DNA of 46,429 nucleotides, taken from IMG/VR virus record IMGVR_UViG_3300021347_000005, positions 1 through 46,429 of that record. The stretch is one strand, 5' to 3'. Below, piece by piece: positions 23,066 to 31,188 of the stretch (position 1 is its first letter; each line of letters opens with the position of its first letter). A program made the translations under genes and the position numbers. The DNA is from a virus. The notes under the pieces are model-generated. The model did no database searches. It was not told the origin of the DNA and was given only the letters and a program-made list of their open reading frames with translations.

Positions 23066-23129
23066 AAAGGGTCAGGTTTGCTCATCACGGTAAAGGAAAA
23101 AGAGAAACCAGGGAGTTAAATGTTGACCC
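23056..23129 (+). promoter_or_regulatory. Programmed -1 frameshift signal (GGGAAAG plus downstream stem)
   Basis: The heptamer G GGA AAG (23056-23062) is in the correct X XXY YYZ phase and is the same as in the lambda G/GT gene. Six bases downstream a stem can form: GGGTCA (23069-23074) with TGACCC (23124-23129), and inside it GGTTT (23075-23079) with AAACC (23105-23109). This spacing is in the usual stimulatory range. The heptamer ends right at the zero-frame stop. Confidence 0.88.
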
Positions 23130-23283
23130 GCTTACTACGAGATTAATTCTCGGAAACATGGCAACATTAGAGCAACTTGATACAGTTTATAGTTACTATG
23201 ATATGTTGCAATTGTCTGAAATGTTAGATTTAAAAGAAGAAGCGGAATACTTAAGGAATAAAAATGCCAACAAAAGTAATTGA
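23062..23283 (+). CDS. Tail assembly chaperone, frameshift extension (T-like part)
   Basis: After a -1 shift the frame adds 73 residues (starting VKRVRFAHHGKGKRETREL) and ends at TGA 23281-23283, 20 bases inside the tape measure gene. The total GT-like product is 200 aa. The extension is partly basic and helical (LEQLDTVYSYYDMLQLSEM), similar in style to T domains that contact the tape measure. It has no ribosome site or good start of its own, which supports production by frameshifting. Confidence 0.8.
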   Translation, partial: VKRVRFAHHGKGKRETRELNVDPLTTRLILGNMATLEQLDTVYSYYDMLQLSEMLDLKEEAEYLRNKNANKSN

Positions 23284-24778
23284 AAGTTTAATAACACAAA
23301 TCGGATTTGAATTTGATGATGATCAAATAAAAAAATTCAATGAAGGTGTTGAAACTGCTGCAAAAGGTTTACTTGCTGTTACTGCTGCTGCCGGAGCTGC
23401 TGCCGCTGGTATTTTTGCTTTCACAAAAAGTATTGCTGAAGCTAATGATGAAACTGGTAAATTGAGTCAACGAATTGGTGTTGATCTTGATGCTATGCAA
23501 GAGCTTGGATATGTTGCGGAATTGAACGGTGGCTCTATTGACTCAATGAACAGTTCACTTGAAAACCTTTCTCGTATAACATCTGAAGCCGCAAGAGGGG
23601 TTGGAGCTGGTGTTGAGGTTTTCGGAATGTTAGGTTTAAGCGCCACTGATGCCGAGGGTAAAGTTAAAAATGCTGATGATATGTTGCTTGAAATCTCTGA
23701 TTCTGTCGCTGCACTTGGTACACAAGCTGAAAAACTCGAATTCACACAGAAACTCGGTATCGGTGGTGATCTTCTTTTAGCAATACAAGATGGAAGCGAT
23801 GCGTTAATTCAACAAAGAGAAGAAGCACGAAAACTTGGATTTGCAATTGATAAAGATGCGGCAAAAGCTGCCGCTAATTTTGTTGATGAAATGACAAGAG
23901 TTAAAAAAATTGTTCAAGGTGTTGCGAGTACAATCGGAACAAAACTTATGAAAGTTTTGACACCTGTAATAAAAACATTTGTTGAATGGTTCAAAGTAAA
24001 TAGAACATTGATTCAACAGCGTTTAGAAAAGTTTTTTGAAACTTTGATTAAAGTAATAAGCGGTGTTTTTAATATAGTTATGCGGTTATGGAATGTTATT
24101 GATGGAGTTGTTCAAGTTTTTGGTGGTTGGGAAAATGCAATTAAACTTGCAACAGCCGCTTTAATCGCTTTTAATGCTGCCGCTTTGTTTATACCAATAG
24201 TTTTGATTGCTGCTGGAGCTGCTATTCTTTTATTGATTGAAGACCTTCAAAAATTTTCAAACGATGGTGATTCATGGATTGGAAATTTACTTGAAGATTT
24301 TCCAAGATTAACCGAGTCATTAAAAATATTGCTTAGTTGGATGGCTAAAATCGGAGAAGGTTGGAAGCTGATTTTCTCTGATGAACTTGGAAATGCAATT
24401 GAAGGTTTTCAAATGATGATCAAAGATATTATTTTTTGGATCGGAAATCTTGGAAAAACTATTGAATCAATTGGCATTGAATTATTAAATAAGTTTGTTA
24501 ATCCTTTGAATAAAGGAATAGATCTTTTAAATAGAATTCCTGGTGTTAATATTGGTGATGTTTCACCTATAAACACAGAAACAAATCCTGTGCCTATTGC
24601 AGCAGCAGGTCAAAACAATAGTACTCAGAACAATACAACAAACAATACTTCTAAACCAAATATTAATATTAATGTTGACGGTGGAAATGTTGCTGATGTT
24701 CGAAAAACAATTTCTGAAGTCCTAAACGAACAGTATACCGGCGCTAACGTGAATTTATCAAGCGAGGTTGAATTTTAA
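23264..24778 (+). CDS. Tape measure protein
   Basis: The 504-aa protein has an N-terminal coiled and Ala-rich region (LLAVTAAAGAAAAGIFAFT, about 33-51), a long helical body with a transmembrane-like stretch (about 306-330, rich in Ala, Ile and Leu) and an Asn/Thr-rich linker near 440-470. Its C terminus is NVDGGNVADVRKTISEVLNE-like, as often seen in tape measures. It sets tail length; 504 residues implies a short contractile tail. The stop overlaps the next start (TAATG). Confidence 0.82.
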   Translation: MPTKVIESLITQIGFEFDDDQIKKFNEGVETAAKGLLAVTAAAGAAAAGIFAFTKSIAEANDETGKLSQRIGVDLDAMQELGYVAELNGGSIDSMNSSLENLSRITSEAARGVGAGVEVFGMLGLSATDAEGKVKNADDMLLEISDSVAALGTQAEKLEFTQKLGIGGDLLLAIQDGSDALIQQREEARKLGFAIDKDAAKAAANFVDEMTRVKKIVQGVASTIGTKLMKVLTPVIKTFVEWFKVNRTLIQQRLEKFFETLIKVISGVFNIVMRLWNVIDGVVQVFGGWENAIKLATAALIAFNAAALFIPIVLIAAGAAILLLIEDLQKFSNDGDSWIGNLLEDFPRLTESLKILLSWMAKIGEGWKLIFSDELGNAIEGFQMMIKDIIFWIGNLGKTIESIGIELLNKFVNPLNKGIDLLNRIPGVNIGDVSPINTETNPVPIAAAGQNNSTQNNTTNNTSKPNININVDGGNVADVRKTISEVLNEQYTGANVNLSSEVEF

Positions 24779-25293
24779 TGGCAATAACTCAATTGATTTT
24801 TAAAAAAGGCAATTTTATTGGTGAAATTGAACTTGATGTTGTTATAACTGAAAGTGCATCAGCAACGGCAAGGATAACAAAAAACCCTGTTGAAAATGGT
24901 GCTGATATAAATGATCATGTTATCATTGAACCAATGACATTTTCGATAAGTGGAGTTGTAAGTAATTCAAGTAGTAATGTCCTTGAAGCGGCTCAAAATA
25001 TTTTTTCAACAAAAACAAAAGCTCAAGAAGCATGGGAAGATTTACTTGAATTACAAATAAACAGAATACCTTTTACACTTGTTCAAGGATTAAAATCTTA
25101 TGATAATGTTCTTATAACAAATTTATCAGAATCTCAAGATAAAGAAACATCAAATGCGTTGTATTTTACCGCAACATTATCTGAAGTTATTTTAGTCGGG
25201 ATTGATGCTCCACCAACAATTACTTATGCGGATCAAGATACATCTGATAAATCTGCTCCAGCAACAAATGGAGGGTTAAAATCAATTGTCTAA
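24778..25293 (+). CDS. Dit-like baseplate/tail-tip protein
   Basis: The 171-aa protein resembles the N-terminal domain of phage Dit-like tail proteins: VVITESASATARITKNPVENGADINDHV-type start (about 22-49), SISGVVSN, then a LLELQINRIPFTLVQGLKSYDNVLITNLS region and a FTATLSEV strand. In tails of this kind it forms the first ring after the tape measure. A flexible polar end follows. The position directly behind the tape measure supports it. Confidence 0.75.
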   Translation: MAITQLIFKKGNFIGEIELDVVITESASATARITKNPVENGADINDHVIIEPMTFSISGVVSNSSSNVLEAAQNIFSTKTKAQEAWEDLLELQINRIPFTLVQGLKSYDNVLITNLSESQDKETSNALYFTATLSEVILVGIDAPPTITYADQDTSDKSAPATNGGLKSIV

Positions 25294-25579
25294 ACTTGGT
25301 GAATTAAAATTAAGTTCAAGTCCTGAAGAAGCGATTAAAGTTGTTATTGATGAAGTTGTTTATGACTTCAGACAATTATGGAACACTTTGGGTTTTTGGA
25401 CTGTTGATATTTTGACAGATGACAATACAGTTCCACTTGTGTATGGTGTTAAACTTGTATCAGGTTCTTTTTTATTACAACAATATGTTGATATCCCTTT
25501 TGATATAAAAATTGATTCTGAAGTTGATCCAACAAGATCAAATATCGAAAATTATATTTTGGAAATATACAGTAAATGA
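25286..25579 (+). CDS. Small baseplate plug-like protein (97 aa, DUF6983-like)
   Basis: The start is TTG at 25286 behind GGAGGG, inside the previous gene's end. The 97-aa protein has YDFRQLWNTLGFWTVDILTDD near 31-51 and ends in a beta segment (PFDIKIDSEVDPTRSNIENY). It looks like the small baseplate proteins found between Dit-like and hub genes. Its stop overlaps the next ATG. Confidence 0.68.
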   Translation: MSKLGELKLSSSPEEAIKVVIDEVVYDFRQLWNTLGFWTVDILTDDNTVPLVYGVKLVSGSFLLQQYVDIPFDIKIDSEVDPTRSNIENYILEIYSK

Positions 25580-26082
25580 ATTTTTTTGGTAGACAAGTAA
25601 AAATTTTGATAAAACAATTAAGCATTGAAGACTTAAGAGTAAAATTCAATGTTGAAAAATCGCTTGTCGGTTATCCAAACAAAGCAAATATTCAAATTTA
25701 TAATTTAAACACATCGAGTCGACAAGAAATAGAAGAAGATGGTTTACAAGTTGAGTTTTTTGCCGGTTATGAAAATCCACCTTTGTTGTTTTCCGGAAAT
25801 ATTATTAATGTTTTACATCAAAAACAAGGGGTTGATTGGATAACCACTTTGTATTGTGGTGATGCTGTCAAAGATATAAACGACTCTATTATAAATAAAA
25901 CTTTGGGGCCAGGGGCAACAACAGAAACAATTTTTAATGAGCTTGTTGGGAGTATGGAAGGTGTCACAAAAGGTATAACAAAGGGATTGACGAATTGTGT
26001 TAGTGGAAAACAATCATTATTACGTAGTCTACAGTTGACCGGAAATGTTAAGGACTGGTTGAAAAAAATTGCAGACGAATGA
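25576..26082 (+). CDS. Baseplate hub protein, N-terminal part (ends at in-frame TGA)
   Basis: The 168 codons encode a hub-type protein: FFGRQVKILIKQ start, a LVGYPNKANIQIYNL strand pair, then FFAGYENPPLLFSGNI and LQLTGNVKDWLKKIADE. The frame is then cut by TGA at 26080-26082 and stays open for 115 more codons that look like the rest of the same fold (GFDYSINDG follows). A hub protein is essential, so the phage needs readthrough, or the TGA is a mutation or sequence error of TGG (Trp). Together the two parts would be 284 aa, normal for such hubs. Confidence 0.75.
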   Translation: MNFFGRQVKILIKQLSIEDLRVKFNVEKSLVGYPNKANIQIYNLNTSSRQEIEEDGLQVEFFAGYENPPLLFSGNIINVLHQKQGVDWITTLYCGDAVKDINDSIINKTLGPGATTETIFNELVGSMEGVTKGITKGLTNCVSGKQSLLRSLQLTGNVKDWLKKIADE

Positions 26083-26427
26083 GGGTTTGATTATTCTATC
26101 AATGACGGGATCATTGAAACAACTGAGAAAAACAAACCTCTTGACGATACTCCAATAATTGTCATCAACCAAAAATCTGGAATGATTGGAAGCCCTGAAA
26201 GATCTGATATTGGTGTTAATGTCAAAAATCTTTTATTACCTGATTTGAAACTTGGAAGGCGTTTTCAAATTAAAAGTATATCTGAAAAAATAAATGCGGG
26301 TAATTTGTTTTTTAGAAAAGTACCTCCGATAAGAAATGAAGGTATTTACCGCATTGATAAGTTGATTCATATTGGTGATACACATGCGGATCAATGGGAA
26401 ACACAAATAAATGGGAGGGTGTTTTAA
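26083..26427 (+). CDS. Baseplate hub protein, C-terminal part after the TGA
   Basis: This is the in-frame continuation of the hub gene. It begins GFDYSINDGIIETTEKN, typical of the strand pair after the KKIADE helix in hub proteins, and has MIGSPERSDIGVNVKNLLLPDL and a C-terminal GIYRIDKLIHIGDTH segment. An ATG at 26182 could start a fragment, but it has no ribosome site and would begin inside a domain. The stop TAA adjoins the spike start. Confidence 0.7.
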   Translation, partial: GFDYSINDGIIETTEKNKPLDDTPIIVINQKSGMIGSPERSDIGVNVKNLLLPDLKLGRRFQIKSISEKINAGNLFFRKVPPIRNEGIYRIDKLIHIGDTHADQWETQINGRVF

Positions 26428-27105
26428 ATGGCAGATCCAAGAACAACACTTGAAACAGTAATACAAACAGCAATTGATTCTTCATTGAAAGAATTACATA
26501 CAGCTTTACCGGCAATAGTACAATCTTTTAATAAAGATGAACAAACAATTGATGTTCAACCAACAATAAAAAGAAAAATAAAAGGTGAGATTGTTGATTT
26601 ACCTTTATTAACAGGTGTTCCAATACGTTTTCCAAAAACATCTGATTTTTCAATAACTTGGCCGATAAAAACTGATGATCATGTTTTAGTTATTTTTTCT
26701 GAAAGATCAATAGATAATTGGCTAATCAACGGTGATCTTCAATCAGCAGGTGATATTAGAAAACATTCATTATCTGATGGTTTTGCAATACCTATGATGT
26801 ATCCACAAACTGATTTGATATCAAGTTTTGACGACACAAATTTACAAATCAGAACATCTTCAGGTGATGGTGTAACTTTGACACCTGGTGGTATAATCGA
26901 ATTAAATGGTAATGCGGATTTTGTAACCGCATTTAATGATATGAAAGTGGCTTTTGATCAATTAGTTTCTGATTTTAATAATCATACTCACACAACTACT
27001 GCTGTTACTGGTGGAGGTGGTTCCCCTGGAGTTATCGCAACTCCATCTCCAGGATCAACAGCTGATATGAGTAATGCAAAAGTTGATACAGTGAAGGTGC
27101 CATAA
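26428..27105 (+). CDS. Baseplate spike protein (Gp138-N-type)
   Basis: The 225-aa protein has the OB-like N-terminal domain of Gp138-type spikes (LPAIVQSFNKDEQTIDVQPT near 29-48, then FPKTSDFSITWPIKTDDHVLVIF). It ends in a beta part with HTHTTT near residue 187, the HxH element that in many spikes holds an iron ion at the tip. It would be the membrane-piercing tip of the contractile tail. Confidence 0.82.
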   Translation: MADPRTTLETVIQTAIDSSLKELHTALPAIVQSFNKDEQTIDVQPTIKRKIKGEIVDLPLLTGVPIRFPKTSDFSITWPIKTDDHVLVIFSERSIDNWLINGDLQSAGDIRKHSLSDGFAIPMMYPQTDLISSFDDTNLQIRTSSGDGVTLTPGGIIELNGNADFVTAFNDMKVAFDQLVSDFNNHTHTTTAVTGGGGSPGVIATPSPGSTADMSNAKVDTVKVP

Positions 27106-27452
27106 TGCCAGATATATATTTAAACACAAATCATGATATTGTTTTGGATGGTAGGGATTTAAAAATAACAACTGAAGATGAAGATTTAGTTCAAAGATTA
27201 AAAATAAAACTTCAATTTCTACTTGATGAATGGTTCTTAGATACATCAAAAGGTCTTCCATACACACAATTAATTTTTGAAGAGGGTATAAATGATCTTA
27301 GTAGACTACAATCAATTTACAGAACTGAAATATTAAACACTGAAGGCGTTGATAAAATAAACTCTCTTGATTTATCAATAGATAGAGATGAAAGAACATT
27401 AACTATTACATTACAAGTTAATCAAACAGTAAGTGTTGAGGTGACGGTATGA
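27105..27452 (+). CDS. Baseplate wedge protein, gp25-like
   Basis: The 115-aa protein matches gp25/gpW-type wedge proteins: DEDLVQRLKIKLQFLLDEWFLDTSKGLPY near 25-53 and a C-terminal SLDLSIDRDERTLTITLQV strand pair. It links sheath initiation to the baseplate. The start overlaps the spike stop and its end overlaps the gpJ-like gene. Confidence 0.85.
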   Translation: MPDIYLNTNHDIVLDGRDLKITTEDEDLVQRLKIKLQFLLDEWFLDTSKGLPYTQLIFEEGINDLSRLQSIYRTEILNTEGVDKINSLDLSIDRDERTLTITLQVNQTVSVEVTV

Positions 27453-28606
27453 CATTTGGAATGACATCAACCGGTTTTAATCGAAAAAGATTAGCCGATA
27501 TAAAAACCGATATAGAAACAGCTTTGAAAGCTGTTTTTGGAGAAAACATTGACCTTGAACCTCAAAGTGTGTTTGGCCAATTTGTTGGTTTGATGGCTGA
27601 AGGTTTTGCGGATCAATGGGAATCTCAAGAAAATGTTTATAATTCTCAATACCCTGATACCGCTTCTGATAATCAATTATCAAATGTTGTAAAATTAAAT
27701 GGTCTTACAAGACTTGCGGCAACAAAAGCAACTGTAACAGCAACACTTTCGGGCATATCTGGAACACTTGTTCCACTTGGTTCTGAGATGTCAACCTCAG
27801 ATACAGGAACAGTTTTTGTTACACTTGCTGGTGCAACTATCGGAGGTGGTGGAACAATTGATGTTGAAACAGAAAGTAAAGAAGCAGGTTTTTTTGAAGC
27901 AGCTGCTGGAACTTTAACCATAATTGACACACCTGTTTATGGTTGGACTGGTGTAACAAATGCTTCTGATGCTATTGCTGGAAGAGCTGAAGAAACAGAT
28001 ACAGCTTTAAGATTAAGACAATCAGAAAGTACCGAACAAGCGGGTCAAAATTCAGCAGATGCATTAAGCGCACAATTGAAAAATCTTTCTGGTGTTGTGG
28101 ATGCATTAGTTTTTGAAAACAAAACTAATGTTGTTGATGCTCTTGGAATACCACCCCATGAATTTGAATGTTTTGTAAAAGGTGGAACTGGAACTGAAAT
28201 AGCAGATACAATATGGATAAATACACCAGTAGGGATTCAATCTCATGGTGATATTCTTGTTGTTGTTGAAGATGCTCAAGGTTTTGATCAAAATGTTTAT
28301 TATTCTGTTCCATCCGATGTAAATATTTATGTTAAAGCAGATATAACAGTTGATAGTTCTTTTCCAGCAAGTGGTTCAGATGATATAAAATCAAGCGTTG
28401 TTGATTATGGTGAAGCTAATTTTCTTATTAGTGATGATGTTATTTACTCTCAATTATTTGGGCCAATACATGAAACAACTGGAGTTTTGTCAATAACATT
28501 AACAATTGGTTTAGCTCCATCACCATCTGGAACTTCAAACATAACAATTGATCCGAATGAAATATCTGCATGGGATATATCAAGGGTGGAGGTTAACATT
28601 GTCTGA
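27449..28606 (+). CDS. Baseplate assembly protein J-like
   Basis: The 385-aa protein is of the gpJ/gp6 wedge family. It has an N-terminal helix with LADIKTDIETALKAVFGENIDLEPQS, an FADQWESQENVYNSQYPDTASDNQL block, ETDTALRLRQSES and a C-terminal region of alternating strands. These proteins form the inner baseplate that triggers sheath contraction. GTGACGGTATGACA overlaps the end of the gp25-like gene. Confidence 0.86.
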   Translation: MTFGMTSTGFNRKRLADIKTDIETALKAVFGENIDLEPQSVFGQFVGLMAEGFADQWESQENVYNSQYPDTASDNQLSNVVKLNGLTRLAATKATVTATLSGISGTLVPLGSEMSTSDTGTVFVTLAGATIGGGGTIDVETESKEAGFFEAAAGTLTIIDTPVYGWTGVTNASDAIAGRAEETDTALRLRQSESTEQAGQNSADALSAQLKNLSGVVDALVFENKTNVVDALGIPPHEFECFVKGGTGTEIADTIWINTPVGIQSHGDILVVVEDAQGFDQNVYYSVPSDVNIYVKADITVDSSFPASGSDDIKSSVVDYGEANFLISDDVIYSQLFGPIHETTGVLSITLTIGLAPSPSGTSNITIDPNEISAWDISRVEVNIV

Positions 28607-29168
28607 TACTATTACAAATAGAGAGATTGACAGATTATCTTTTCAGTTTAAAACAAGTGAAAATTTAATCAATTTTTTAAAAGCTTTTTTAGCCGAATCA
28701 GATGAACTTTATGATTCTGAACAAGAGCTTTTAACTGATAGAAATTTAGATACAGCGGTCGGAGCGCAACTTGACGGTTTGGGTCAAATAGTTGGAATAA
28801 TAAGACCATCAGGGGAAACCGATGATATTTATAGGTTGGAAATTAAAGCAAAAATATTAGTTAACATGGCTAATATGTCAGTTGATGGTGTTCTTGAGTT
28901 GTTTCAATTTGTTTTTGGCGCCGATAGAGTGAGATATTATTTACCCGCTAATCTTGATCCTTATTTTGTCATAGGTGGAACAATAACGGAACCAGAAGAG
29001 TTTATTTTTAGTTTTTTTCCAACAACTCTTGGTGTTGGAGTTACTTACATATCAGTTCCATCGATAGAAGATTCATTTAGTTTTGATGAAGATCCAACGG
29101 GGAAAGGTTGGGGTGATGCAACCAATCCTTTAGTTGGTGGAAATTTTGTAAAAATAATAGAACCATAA
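28599..29168 (+). CDS. Baseplate wedge protein, gpI-like (DUF2612-type)
   Basis: I chose TTG at 28599 because GGAGG lies six bases upstream, giving 189 aa that start (M)SDTITNREIDRLSF; an upstream in-frame ATG at 28548 has no ribosome site. LAESDELYDSEQELLTDRNL and AVGAQLDGLGQIVGIIRPSGE are typical of DUF2612. It completes the baseplate wedge and probably holds the fibre encoded next. Confidence 0.82.
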   Translation: MSDTITNREIDRLSFQFKTSENLINFLKAFLAESDELYDSEQELLTDRNLDTAVGAQLDGLGQIVGIIRPSGETDDIYRLEIKAKILVNMANMSVDGVLELFQFVFGADRVRYYLPANLDPYFVIGGTITEPEEFIFSFFPTTLGVGVTYISVPSIEDSFSFDEDPTGKGWGDATNPLVGGNFVKIIEP

Positions 29169-29180
29169 TGGAGGTTAACA

Positions 29181-31163
29181 ATGGCTAAACCTACGGATAT
29201 TCCAGAATGGGATAAAAACGAAACAAATATAACAGCAGCTCCAACATCAAGAAAAGATGACGGCTGGGATGTAACAGCCGGTGTTCCTGAAAAACCACCT
29301 TATCAATGGATGAATTGGTTTATGAACAGGGTTTATCAATGGATTGATTGGTTAAAAAATAAAGTTTCAAATAATGTGACTGTTGTAACAACTCAAGCGG
29401 AATTTGATGTTGTATTTGATGGCTCAACAACATTACAAAATAGAATTGTATATTTAGAGTCGACTGGAAGTCCTTATGATTTGGGTGTAGTTGTAAATTT
29501 TGGATCAAATTTAACAATTGATAGTGATCCAGGTGTTACCATCAACAGAACAAATGTTTCTGCAAAATTTGTGTCAACTGGAACTGTTGGTACACCATTG
29601 ACAGGTGTTCATTTTACAAAAAATTGGACTTTTGATGGAGTAAAAACAACTTACACTGTTGCAACTACCGGTGGATTTGCTGATATAAAATATGTTGAGG
29701 ATAGTATTTTTGAATGTTATGTAACAAACTGTAAAACATCATCAAATGGAGGTGGTTATGGTTCTTCTGTTGTAAACACACAAGAAAATACAATAATAAA
29801 AAATGTAAATAATTGCGAAGCATCAAATGGTGGTGGTGTATATGGTTGTGACAATTGTACTATTTCAAATATTCAGTATAACACAGCCTCAAATGTTGGT
29901 GGTGGTTTGTCAGAATGTGATAATTGTATAATAATAAACATTCAGTATAACACAGCAACAAATGGTGGCGGTGGTTTATATGATTGCGATACTTGTATAA
30001 TAACAAATGTTTATAATAATTCTTCAACAGCTGGTGGCGGTGGTTTATTATTTTGCGATACTTGTATAATAACAAATGTTTATAATAATTCTTCAACAGC
30101 TGGTGACGGTGGTGGTTTATATGATTGTGATAATTGTACGATAGATAATGTTTATAATAATTCTTCAACAGTTGGTAAAGGTGGTGGTTTATATGATTGT
30201 ATGAATTGTATAATAACAAATATCCATAGTAACACAGCATCAAATGACGGTGGCGGTTTATATGGTTGTGATAATTGTACAATATCAAATGTTTATAATA
30301 ATTCTTCAACAGCTACTAACGGTGGTGGAGCGTCTAATTGTGATAATTGTATAATATCAAATGTTTATGATAATGAAGCTGTTTATGGTGGTGGTGTAAG
30401 TGTTTGTTTAAAATCAACAATATCAAATATTCACAGTAATACGGCAACTGGTTCTGATGGAGTTGGTTTTCAAACTGGTGGTGGTGGTGTTTATGGTTGT
30501 GACAACTCAACTATAGATAATGTTTATAATAACTCTTCAACAGCAGTATCGAACGGAGGGGGCGGCGGCGTAGCTAAATGTGAATATAGTAGTATTTCTA
30601 ATGTTTACAGCAATACTGTTACGGCTGGGAATGGTGGTGGTGTTGATCAATGTGATTACAGTGATATAGACACTGTTTATAATAATACTGTTACGGCTGG
30701 TGCTGGTGGTGGTGTATATCGTTCAAGTAATTGTACTATTAGTAATGTATATTCTAATACTTTAACATCTGGTAACGGTGGTGGTATAGCAAGTTCCAAC
30801 AACTGTAGTATTTCAAATATAAGGGGAAATAGTGGAGCAACAAACGGTGGTGGTTGTTATAGTTGTGATGATTCAACGATAGATAACGTTCATGATAATG
30901 TTTCAACTACTAACGGTGGTGGTTGTTATATATGCGATGGTTCAACAATTTCAAATGTGCAAGACAATACAGCTACTTCAGGTAACGGTGGTGGTGCATC
31001 GGATTGTAATCATTGTGTTTATCTTGGTAATTGGTCTGGTAATTCGGCTGGTGCATCAAATAATTACATTAATAGTGGTATTTCTTCTTTATCTTTTGCA
31101 ATTCAAGGTACTGGAACAGCGCAAAGTGTAGTAACTACAAGAGCTACAATAAACTGGAATTAA
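29181..31163 (+). CDS. Tail fibre with Cys-rich right-handed beta-helix repeats
   Basis: The 660-aa protein has a fibre-type N terminus (PTDIPEWDKNETNITAAPTS, then GWDVTAGVPEKPPYQWMNW) for baseplate attachment. From about residue 185 to 610 it is made of some 17 repeats of 21-27 residues with the pattern GGGLYDCDNCTISNVYNNSS. The repeats resemble polymorphic-membrane-protein type beta-helix turns. Many N-terminal repeats carry a CxxC pair, while later ones lose one or both Cys. The C terminus is a short repeat-free domain. It probably binds the host surface. The Cys ladder suggests metal or disulfide stabilisation, which is inference. Confidence 0.83.
   Translation: MAKPTDIPEWDKNETNITAAPTSRKDDGWDVTAGVPEKPPYQWMNWFMNRVYQWIDWLKNKVSNNVTVVTTQAEFDVVFDGSTTLQNRIVYLESTGSPYDLGVVVNFGSNLTIDSDPGVTINRTNVSAKFVSTGTVGTPLTGVHFTKNWTFDGVKTTYTVATTGGFADIKYVEDSIFECYVTNCKTSSNGGGYGSSVVNTQENTIIKNVNNCEASNGGGVYGCDNCTISNIQYNTASNVGGGLSECDNCIIINIQYNTATNGGGGLYDCDTCIITNVYNNSSTAGGGGLLFCDTCIITNVYNNSSTAGDGGGLYDCDNCTIDNVYNNSSTVGKGGGLYDCMNCIITNIHSNTASNDGGGLYGCDNCTISNVYNNSSTATNGGGASNCDNCIISNVYDNEAVYGGGVSVCLKSTISNIHSNTATGSDGVGFQTGGGGVYGCDNSTIDNVYNNSSTAVSNGGGGGVAKCEYSSISNVYSNTVTAGNGGGVDQCDYSDIDTVYNNTVTAGAGGGVYRSSNCTISNVYSNTLTSGNGGGIASSNNCSISNIRGNSGATNGGGCYSCDDSTIDNVHDNVSTTNGGGCYICDGSTISNVQDNTATSGNGGGASDCNHCVYLGNWSGNSAGASNNYINSGISSLSFAIQGTGTAQSVVTTRATINWN
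29984..30105 (+). repeat. Near-perfect 69-bp tandem repeat in the fibre gene
   Basis: Bases 29984-30036 recur exactly from 30053 (53 identical bases, period 69 bp or 23 codons). Other repeats in the gene are similar but more diverged. This shows recent duplication in frame and predicts that the number of turns varies between relatives. Confidence 0.85.
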
Positions 31164-31170
31164 AATATAA

Positions 31171-31188
31171 GGGGCTTATTTAAGCCCC
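31171..31188. terminator. Bidirectional terminator between the convergent arms
   Basis: GGGGCTT-ATTT-AAGCCCC is a perfect 7-bp stem. On the + strand it is followed by AAATATTTTTTT and on the - strand by TTATATTTT. It lies 8 bases after the fibre stop and covers the stop codon of the leftward nuclease gene, so it ends both transcription units. Confidence 0.88.

Noticed and set aside
22507-23088. Leftward 193-codon frame over tube and chaperone genes
   Set aside because: Tube and chaperone genes with family features and frameshift signal cover it; it is a shadow.
29860-30309. Leftward 149-codon frame rich in His, Tyr and Leu
   Set aside because: It is the antisense of the fibre repeats; its periodic composition comes from the repeats on the other strand.
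29740-31010. CRISPR-like repeated array
   Set aside because: The repeats are in-frame coding units of a fibre protein with variable unit length and no spacer structure.
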